NCBI GenBank assembly: GCA_002440845.1
Contig: DJVL01000016.1
Coordinates: 1-11,092 of the forward strand
From: Patescibacteria group bacterium UBA6257
GTDB taxonomy: Bacteria > Patescibacteriota > Minisyncoccia > UBA6257
Reading direction: 5' to 3'
DNA: 11,092 bases
Positions within the stretch are counted from its first letter, which is position 1; the number at the start of each line of letters is the position of its first letter. This document shows positions 6,819 through 11,092 of the stretch, piece after piece. The notes under the pieces are model-generated. The model was given only the letters and a program-made list of their open reading frames with translations. It was not told the origin of the DNA and searched no databases. The position numbers and the translations under genes were made by a program.

Positions 6819-7451
6819 TTATTGCTTGTTAAGAATTATTACTTTTCTTTCCTCTGCAGATAAATTATTTTTCTTTATCGTCAGTTTATTTATAGTTTCC
6901 ACTTTGCCCCCAACCGCTTTAATAAATTTCTCCACCGGCTCTAGTTTTATCCTCAATTGAGGCAAAGCATAATTCATCGGAATCAAAATTTTTGGCTCAA
7001 TCTGGTTGGCTATAAAAATCGCTTCTTCATAATTAATGCTATTGTTCCCTCCAATCGGAATTAAAAGGATATCAACTCCGCCGACTTTCTCCAAAACCTC
7101 TTCTTTTAATTTTTTCTCTTTAATTTCTCCTAAGTGGCAGAGGGTAATATTTTCCGAGGACACAAAAAAAATAGTGTTTAATTTTCTTCCTTCTTTTTTA
7201 TTTTCGGCTAAATCAGGTATTCCTTCTATAAAGATACCTCCCATTTCCACTTCACCCGGACCTTCAACTATAAAAGGATTACCGAAGACTGGATAATCGT
7301 TTTTTCCTTCGGATTGGTTAGTTAATAAAATATCCGCTTTAAAACGAGAAGGTTTTAAACCGCAATCTTTTTCAGAAAAAGGGAAAAAGGCAATAATTTT
7401 TTCTTTGCTTTCAACTTTAAAGAAAAAGTTGCCAAACCATTGGATAGTCAT
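6819..7451 (-). CDS. Metallo-beta-lactamase-fold protein lacking the metal-binding residues
   Basis: A 210-residue protein aligned along its full length with the small MBL-fold hydrolases (Lactamase_B_3 / UPF0173-like) often seen in Patescibacteria. Landmarks are MTIQWFGNFFFKVES (1-15), GLKPSRFKADILLT (31-44), NPFIVEGPGEVEMGGIFIEGIP (58-79), LNTIFFV (91-97), LCHLGEI (104-110), VDILLIPIGG (126-135) and EPKILIPMNY (152-161). Active relatives have HxHxDH after the ADIVLVT strand; here the segment is TNQSEGKND (44-52). The last ligand, normally in PMHY, is Asn160. The histidine and the usual LCHLGD aspartate are reduced to LCHLGE, keeping only His106. It is therefore probably a non-catalytic pseudoenzyme with a scaffold or binding role, although no partner is evident. 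It lies between the permease (16-nt gap) and gyrA (12-nt gap), apparently in one operon. Confidence 0.8.
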   Translation of the reverse strand: MTIQWFGNFFFKVESKEKIIAFFPFSEKDCGLKPSRFKADILLTNQSEGKNDYPVFGNPFIVEGPGEVEMGGIFIEGIPDLAENKKEGRKLNTIFFVSSENITLCHLGEIKEKKLKEEVLEKVGGVDILLIPIGGNNSINYEEAIFIANQIEPKILIPMNYALPQLRIKLEPVEKFIKAVGGKVETINKLTIKKNNLSAEERKVIILNKQ

Positions 7452-7467
7452 AATTTTTATTAACTAT

Positions 7468-8307
7468 TTATTTTATCCGCCGAAACATCTGAACGCTGAT
7501 AATAGTAATTATCATATCAAAAATTATAAGGAAAATTAAGCAGTGAGAAAGAGAATAAGAAGAAAAACTGGAAATTTTTGAAGCTGGCATAGTTTTAGAA
7601 AGAGTAATCCAGCGTAAAGCATCTATGCCGAAAGTCAAAGGATTATAACGGCTAAGAGCAGCCATCCAAGAAGGCAAATTGCCGATGGGAAAGAAAGCGC
7701 CGGAAAGAAAAACCATTGGCGCCACAATAATTTGGGAAAGAATAGAAAAGCTTTCCATTTTTTTTAATCTAGAGACAAAAAGAATTCCCAAGGCAGACAT
7801 ACCGTAAGCCACCATAAAAATTACTCCCATAGTTTTTAAAAAAAGACCGGTGCTAAAATTTATTTTCAAGTAAGGGGCAAATAATACGATAAAGAAACCT
7901 TGAAAAACAGCCGTAGATGTCGCTCCTAAAATCTTTCCCAAAGCAATATCAGCTCTTTTTATCGGAGAAACCAAAATTTCTCTTAAAAAACCAAATTCTC
8001 TGTCCCAAACGATAGAAATAGTGGAAGATAAAGCCATTACGCTGATGCTGGCGCCGATAATTCCCGGGAAAAAAAACTGAATAAAGTCATATTCTAACAG
8101 CTCTGCAGGAAAGACCGCCTCAATCCCTGTTCCAAAAAAAACTAAAAGCAAAAGGGGCAAAAAAATTGAGGTAAAAAATTTTAAATAGTTCCTAAAATAA
8201 ATAAGAATTTCGCGATACCAGATAATATAGATTGAGCGCAACCGAAGAAAAAACCAATGGTCTTTTTGGGTAGTTTCTGAAATTAAATCAGAATGATTAT
8301 TCTCCAT
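7468..8307 (-). CDS. ABC-2 type exporter permease (DrrB/NodJ-like)
   Basis: A 279-residue integral membrane protein with about six hydrophobic segments (roughly 42-62, 76-99, 126-146, 157-178, 188-207, 254-273). The ABC-2 family pattern is clear: the coupling segment DREFGFLREILVSPIKRADI (102-121) and FLSGAFFPIGNLPSW (200-214), followed by YNPLTFGIDALR (221-232). Such permeases pair with a separate ATPase, usually as dimers, to export drugs, lipids or polysaccharides. The ATPase is the adjacent gene 12 nt upstream, giving a complete DrrA/DrrB-type unit. The substrate cannot be read from sequence. The first 20 residues are hydrophilic and acidic or neutral. The ATG at 8307 is preceded by TAATAAAA with no Shine-Dalgarno sequence. 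Confidence 0.9.
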   Translation of the reverse strand: MENNHSDLISETTQKDHWFFLRLRSIYIIWYREILIYFRNYLKFFTSIFLPLLLLVFFGTGIEAVFPAELLEYDFIQFFFPGIIGASISVMALSSTISIVWDREFGFLREILVSPIKRADIALGKILGATSTAVFQGFFIVLFAPYLKINFSTGLFLKTMGVIFMVAYGMSALGILFVSRLKKMESFSILSQIIVAPMVFLSGAFFPIGNLPSWMAALSRYNPLTFGIDALRWITLSKTMPASKISSFSSYSLSHCLIFLIIFDMIITIISVQMFRRIK

Positions 8308-8319
8308 TTTTATTAATTT

Positions 8320-9432
8320 TTAGTTTTCATCTTTTACTTTTTGAGAATTTTTACTTTCAGTAGCGACGATTTTATTATCTAGAAGATTAAAAAGCGGACC
8401 AAAATTAATTCCTAAATCAAAACCTTCGGATTCTTTATCCTTTTCTCTTATTTGCCGCCCGGTAATTTCCAAAAAAACATCTTCCAAGCTCGGTCTCCTT
8501 AATTCCATAGAAACTATTTTGGGAGTGATAGTTTTAACCAAAACAGGTAAAAATTCATCGCCGCTGTCAACTTCCGTTTTCAATTCTTTGCCTGTTCTTT
8601 TAATGCGGTATTGGGGAAAGTTTTTTTTAAATTCTTCTTCGGCTTTATCGTTATCTTCGCAACGAAAAGTAATAATATCGCCGCCAATCATTTTCTTAAG
8701 GTTTTCCGGGGCATCCAAGGCGGCAATTTTTCCGTGGTCAATTATCGCTATTCTGTCGCAAATTTCAGCTTCGTTTAAATATTGGGTAGTTAAAAAGATG
8801 GTAAGGTTTTTCTTTTTTCTGATGCTAAAAATATAATCCCAAATTTTATTCCTTGTTTGAGGGTCCAAACCAATAGTAGGTTCGTCTAAAAATAATATTT
8901 TGGGCCAATGGATTAAAGCTCTGGCTATTTCTAATCTTCTTTTCATTCCTCCGGAAAAAGTTTCCACCCTTGATTTTCTCCTGTCCCAGAGTTCGCATAG
9001 CTTTAAAACCTCCCTTTTGCTCTGAATAAATTCTTTCCGGGAAACATTATAAAGCAAAGCATGAAGATATAGATTTTCTTCGGCAGTCAAGTGATTATCC
9101 AAAGTAATTTCCTGAAAAACCAGCCCAATGGAACTTCTTACTTCATCCGCTTTCCTAATAACATTATAACCGTTAACATAAGCCAGACCCGAAGTAGGGG
9201 AATTTAGAGTGCAAAGAATGTTGATGGTAGTGGTTTTTCCTGCACCGTTAGGCCCTAAAAAACCAAAAACCTCTCCTTTCTTTACTGAAAAAGAAATTCC
9301 GTCAACTGCTGTTAACCGATTATATTTCTTTTTTAAATTTTCTACCTGAATAGCTTCTCCTTCGTTATTTTTATTCTCTTCAACTGACTCCAAAGAATTT
9401 GAACTATTTAACATAATATTTTTGTGTGTCAT
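8320..9432 (-). CDS. ABC transporter ATP-binding protein (DrrA-like, with DUF4162-type tail)
   Basis: A 370-residue ATPase that would power the adjacent ABC-2 permease. Residues 1-27 are a polar leader. The nucleotide-binding domain follows: Walker A GPNGAGKTT (60-68), Q-loop Gln107 in LVFQE, signature FSGGMKRRLEIARAL (159-173), Walker B ILFLDEPT (179-186) with Glu184. The switch position has Gln217 in TTQYLNEAE where most ABC ATPases have His; this substitution is common in DrrA-type exporters and is not taken as a defect. A C-terminal domain at about 253-326, ending LRRPSLEDVFLEITG, is the DUF4162-like extension of this subfamily. Residues 327-370 form a further charged, low-complexity tail. 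The ATG at 9432 is 3 nt from the trpS stop, with AAAGG directly before it. A second ATG at 9414 (Met7) is an alternative start. Confidence 0.92.
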   Translation of the reverse strand: MTHKNIMLNSSNSLESVEENKNNEGEAIQVENLKKKYNRLTAVDGISFSVKKGEVFGFLGPNGAGKTTTINILCTLNSPTSGLAYVNGYNVIRKADEVRSSIGLVFQEITLDNHLTAEENLYLHALLYNVSRKEFIQSKREVLKLCELWDRRKSRVETFSGGMKRRLEIARALIHWPKILFLDEPTIGLDPQTRNKIWDYIFSIRKKKNLTIFLTTQYLNEAEICDRIAIIDHGKIAALDAPENLKKMIGGDIITFRCEDNDKAEEEFKKNFPQYRIKRTGKELKTEVDSGDEFLPVLVKTITPKIVSMELRRPSLEDVFLEITGRQIREKDKESEGFDLGINFGPLFNLLDNKIVATESKNSQKVKDEN

Positions 9433-9435
9433 CCT

Positions 9436-10470
9436 TTAATCTCTTAGATTAAAATTTAAACCCATTTTCTCTTTTGCTTCTTTCAGAGTTTTTTCCGCGA
9501 TGGAAGTTGCATACTCGCGGCCTTCAACTAAAACTTTTTCTATCAGCTTTGATTCTTTTAAAAGTCGGGTTCTTTTTAGCTGAATGGGTTTTATTTCTTT
9601 ATAAATAGCTTCCGCTAATCTTTTTTTTAAATTCTGGTATTTAATTCCCGAAGAGAGATATTGCTTTTCATAAATCTCTCTTTCTTCCTTCCCTTCAAAA
9701 AGCTCTAATAGGGTTAATAAAACGGCAACTCCTCCTTTCTTTGGGACCTCTTTTCCTTTACCAATATCCGTGGGAACTTTTGCTAATTTTTTCTCAATTG
9801 TTTTCTGGTCGTCAATTAAACTAATAAAACTGCCTTCTTTTGATTTAGACATTTTTCCTTCGCCTAAAAGAGAAGGCACATAAGAACCTTTAGCTAAATA
9901 ATCTTTGGGTTCAGGAAAAGTTTTTCCAAATCTTTTGTTAAAAAATCTTGCTATTTCCCGGGTTATTTCCAAATGAGGCAACTGATCTTTGCCAACAGGG
10001 ACGACGTCGGCTTTATACAATAAAATATCAGCTGCCATTAAAATTGGATAATAAAGAAGGCCAACGTTAATATCTTTGGGTTGTTCCTTTTTTTTCTCTT
10101 TAAAAGTTGGCAGTTGCTCAAGGCGGGAAAGGGGAAAAATGGCGGCAAACAAATAGGCTAATTCCGAGTGCTGCGGGATTTCCGATTGGATAATTAAATG
10201 ACATTTTTGGGGATCTAAGCCGCAAGCTAAATATTCTAAAACCAATTCTTTTATATTTTCATTGAAAGGATGCTTCTCAAAGGGAGAAGCCAAGCCATGA
10301 AGATCAGCTACCGCATAAATGCAGTCAAACTCAGAACGATTTTGCAGCTCTAAATAAGCTTTCAATCCCCCTAAATAATTTCCCAAATGTAGCGGTCCAG
10401 TCGGCCTGATTGCGGAAAACACTCTGGTTTTTATTTTTCTTTCAAAGTTATTTTTTTCTTTTTTTAGCAT
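9436..10470 (-). CDS. trpS: Tryptophanyl-tRNA synthetase
   Basis: A 344-residue class Ic aminoacyl-tRNA synthetase that charges tRNA-Trp in the cytoplasm. The HIGH-type motif is PTGPLHLGNYLG (23-34), the tryptophan-pocket segment YYPILMAADILLYKADVVPVGKDQLPH is at about 140-166, and KMSKS is at 206-210. The length matches bacterial TrpRS (about 330-350). I chose the ATG at 10470. The same frame stays open upstream to a GTG at 10590, but that lies inside tRNA-Gly and its translation (MGSIPIARS) is just the tRNA T-arm; the intervening codons include three 12-nt repeats. Fourteen lysine-rich residues precede the first core strand (TRVFSAIRPTG). No Shine-Dalgarno sequence is present. It is followed after 3 nt by the ABC exporter genes. 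Confidence 0.95.
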   Translation of the reverse strand: MLKKEKNNFERKIKTRVFSAIRPTGPLHLGNYLGGLKAYLELQNRSEFDCIYAVADLHGLASPFEKHPFNENIKELVLEYLACGLDPQKCHLIIQSEIPQHSELAYLFAAIFPLSRLEQLPTFKEKKKEQPKDINVGLLYYPILMAADILLYKADVVPVGKDQLPHLEITREIARFFNKRFGKTFPEPKDYLAKGSYVPSLLGEGKMSKSKEGSFISLIDDQKTIEKKLAKVPTDIGKGKEVPKKGGVAVLLTLLELFEGKEEREIYEKQYLSSGIKYQNLKKRLAEAIYKEIKPIQLKRTRLLKESKLIEKVLVEGREYATSIAEKTLKEAKEKMGLNFNLRD

Positions 10471-10475
10471 ATATT

Positions 10476-10510
10476 TTACGGAGATATTTACGGAGATATT
10501 ACGGAGATAT
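10476..10510. repeat. Three tandem copies of TTACGGAGATAT before trpS
   Basis: On the plus strand TTACGGAGATAT occurs at 10476-10487 and 10488-10499, and again at 10499-10510, overlapping by one T. The period is therefore 12 then 11 bp, about one helical turn. The array ends 5 bp from the trpS start codon, so in the mRNA it is the immediate 5' leader, reading AUAUCUCCGUAA three times. It fills the place where a ribosome binding site would be. It may be an operator, an RNA-binding site or a slippage expansion. It is too short and compact to be a CRISPR array. Confidence 0.8.
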
Positions 10511-10562
10511 TTAAAATCTTTATCCCGCAATAGTCCCAAGAAAATAAAAGAAAGTTTGATAC

Positions 10563-10636
10563 TGGAGCGGGCGATGGGAATCGAACCCACGCCTTGACCT
10601 TGGAAGGGTCACATACTGCCGCTATACTACGCCCGC
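10563..10636 (-). tRNA. tRNA-Gly (anticodon TCC)
   Basis: A 74-nt gene including an encoded CCA end (10565-10563). The acceptor stem is a perfect 7-bp match of GCGGGCG (10636-10630) with CGCCCGC (10573-10567), followed by discriminator U. The anticodon arm is TGACC-CTTCCAA-GGTCA with anticodon TCC at 10604-10602, reading GGA/GGG glycine codons. The T arm contains GTTCGATTC. It lies 92 nt upstream of trpS on the same strand and below a candidate promoter at 10761-10789, so it is probably processed from the 5' end of the trpS transcript. Confidence 0.97.
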
Positions 10637-10650
10637 CTATGTTTTAGCCT

Positions 10651-10716
10651 TTATTTCAAGACGTTGCGCGGGATTCTTAAAAACTTGTCTCTATTAACTT
10701 TTGCCTGTTCAGCCAT
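10651..10716 (-). CDS. Possible 21-residue small ORF upstream of tRNA-Gly
   Basis: ATG at 10716-10714 opens a 21-codon frame ending at TAA (10653-10651). It starts MAEQAKVNRD and ends RIPRNVLK. The peptide is strongly basic (six Lys/Arg against two acidic residues) and has no membrane segment. GCGAG just before the ATG is only a weak ribosome binding site. It lies about 38 nt below the likely start site of the minus-strand promoter and 14 nt before the tRNA 5' end, so it would be the first translated element of that transcript. I do not recognise it. A frame of this length can occur by chance, so it is reported as a candidate only. Confidence 0.2.
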   Translation of the reverse strand: MAEQAKVNRDKFLRIPRNVLK

Positions 10717-10760
10717 CTCGCAAATAAAAAAGACCTTATGAGGACCTTGTTTTCTTTTTT

Positions 10761-10789
10761 ATTTTAATCTTTAACTTTTAAAAAATCAA
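10761..10789 (-). promoter_or_regulatory. Candidate sigma70 promoter for tRNA-Gly, trpS and downstream genes
   Basis: On the minus strand TTGATT (10789-10784) and TAAAAT (10766-10761) are separated by exactly 17 nt, giving a start near 10754 and a leader of about 118 nt before the tRNA. Its -35 element is 11 bp from the -35 element of the divergent nusA promoter. No other good promoter was found upstream of the trpS-to-gyrA gene run. Confidence 0.5.
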
Positions 10790-10800
10790 ATTCTTCCGCA

Positions 10801-10829
10801 TTGACTTATTTAAAAAAAGTTTTTATAAT
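10801..10829 (+). promoter_or_regulatory. Sigma70-type promoter for nusA
   Basis: TTGACT (10801-10806) and TATAAT (10824-10829) are separated by exactly 17 nt, a near-perfect consensus match (5/6 and 6/6). Transcription is expected near 10836, giving an approximately 90-nt leader before the nusA ATG. That leader contains a strong hairpin. Confidence 0.75.
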
Positions 10830-10852
10830 TAGACAAAATGACACGAATGAAA

Positions 10853-10895
10853 GGTTTTTAAGAAAGATCGCCTCAGGCGGTCTTTCTTAAAAACC
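10853..10895 (+). terminator. Strong leader hairpin, probable attenuator upstream of nusA
   Basis: A 20-bp stem (10853-10872 with 10876-10895) has a 3-nt TCA loop and one G-U wobble. The GC-rich upper stem GATCGCC/GGCGGTC is followed by TCTTTCTT, as in intrinsic terminators, but here the U-rich part is itself paired with the left arm and then runs into AAAAACC. The hairpin lies about 17 nt after the likely start site and 30 nt before the nusA start, so it would act on nusA expression rather than end an upstream gene. The structure is certain from sequence. Termination activity is inference. Confidence 0.6.
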
Positions 10896-10925
10896 GAAAA
10901 ACAAGAAAAATTAAAAAATAATAAA

Positions 10926-11092
10926 ATGTTAAATCTCAAAACTTTAAATCCTTTAATCAGCCAAATTGCCGAAGAAAAGGGGTTGCCCGAAGAAAAAATT
11001 CTTGAAGCCTTGGAAGCGGCTTTGGCCGCTGCTTACAAAAAAGAGTACGGCAAAAAAAGCCAAACCATAAAAGCAAAAATAAATTTGGAAAA
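10926..11092 (+). CDS. nusA: Transcription termination/antitermination factor NusA, N-terminal fragment
   Basis: The first 55 codons of nusA, open at the right edge. The segment ISQIAEEKGLPEEKILEALE followed by AALAAAYKKEYGK (residues 11-43) is the characteristic start of the NusA N-terminal domain, which contacts RNA polymerase near the RNA exit channel. NusA promotes pausing and intrinsic termination and takes part in antitermination. The S1 and KH RNA-binding domains would lie beyond the window. It has its own promoter at 10801-10829 and a leader hairpin. In many bacteria rimP precedes nusA; here nothing coding lies between the promoter and nusA apart from a seven-codon mini-ORF. The ATG at 10926 is preceded by an A-rich stretch without a clear Shine-Dalgarno sequence. 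Confidence 0.92.
   Translation, partial: MLNLKTLNPLISQIAEEKGLPEEKILEALEAALAAAYKKEYGKKSQTIKAKINLE

Larger units (their letters stand above)
10637..10925. other. Intergenic region between tRNA-Gly and nusA (289 nt)
   Basis: This is the longest stretch without an established gene. It contains, from left to right: a possible minus-strand 21-codon ORF (10651-10716); a minus-strand promoter candidate (10761-10789); a plus-strand promoter (10801-10829); a seven-codon plus-strand mini-ORF (10838-10861); and a 20-bp hairpin (10853-10895). The rest is AT-rich, and no further RNA gene was recognised. Confidence 0.8.

Noticed and set aside
7036..7296. 86-codon plus-strand frame antisense to the MBL-fold gene
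   Set aside because: It overlaps a gene with full-length family similarity and has no features of its own.
8777..8788. ABC ATPase inactivated by loss of the H-loop histidine
   Set aside because: Gln at this position (TTQYLNEAE) is common in DrrA-type exporters, and all other nucleotide-binding motifs are intact.
10476..10510. CRISPR array
   Set aside because: The three repeats are only 12 nt and directly abutting, with no spacers.
10471..10562. T-box riboswitch in the trpS leader
   Set aside because: No T-box sequence (GGGTGG-type core), specifier stem or terminator/antiterminator pair could be found in the 92 nt between tRNA-Gly and trpS.
10471..10590. Forty-residue N-terminal extension of trpS from a GTG inside tRNA-Gly
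   Set aside because: The GTG and following codons are the T arm and acceptor stem of a well-formed tRNA, and the rest translates the 12-nt repeats. The ATG at 10470 gives the normal TrpRS length.

Overview
The window is an AT-rich chromosomal segment that most likely comes from a member of the Candidate Phyla Radiation (Patescibacteria, probably Parcubacteria). The support is a pair of small two-helix TrbC/VirB2-like membrane proteins of the kind common in those genomes, lysine-rich proteins, tightly packed genes, almost no Shine-Dalgarno sequences, and an intein in a housekeeping gene. The phylum assignment is inference from gene style. No taxonomic marker was compared.

Nearly everything is on the minus strand, so transcription runs from high to low coordinates. 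At 10761-10829 two back-to-back sigma70-type promoters diverge. The plus-strand one drives nusA, which starts at 10926 and runs off the right edge; a 20-bp hairpin lies in its leader. The minus-strand one faces a possible 21-codon ORF, tRNA-Gly(TCC), trpS, a DrrA/DrrB-type ABC exporter pair, a metallo-beta-lactamase-fold protein that has lost its metal ligands, and gyrA. From trpS to gyrA the gaps are only 3-16 nt, so this is probably one operon linking translation and DNA topology genes with an exporter of unknown substrate.

gyrA is the most striking gene. Its 1296-residue product is a normal gyrase A subunit of about 824 residues interrupted by a 472-residue intein with a LAGLIDADG endonuclease domain. 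The intein sits just before the HPH motif of the DNA-gate helix and not at the mycobacterial GyrA site beside the catalytic tyrosine. It lacks the usual block B histidine. The host protein also carries Ile at the quinolone-contact position equivalent to E. coli Ser83.

Below gyrA, a promoter-like region (2873-2903) precedes a second minus-strand cluster: a small class I methyltransferase, a membrane-anchored family 1 solute-binding protein with no transporter partners here, and two tandem paralogous pilin-like membrane proteins, one of which carries a CxxCH motif. Another promoter-like sequence (119-147) precedes the 5' end of a secreted protein that runs off the left edge. No rRNA, CRISPR array, insertion sequence or integrase was seen. 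The only long non-coding stretch is 10637-10925 (289 nt), and its contents are listed.
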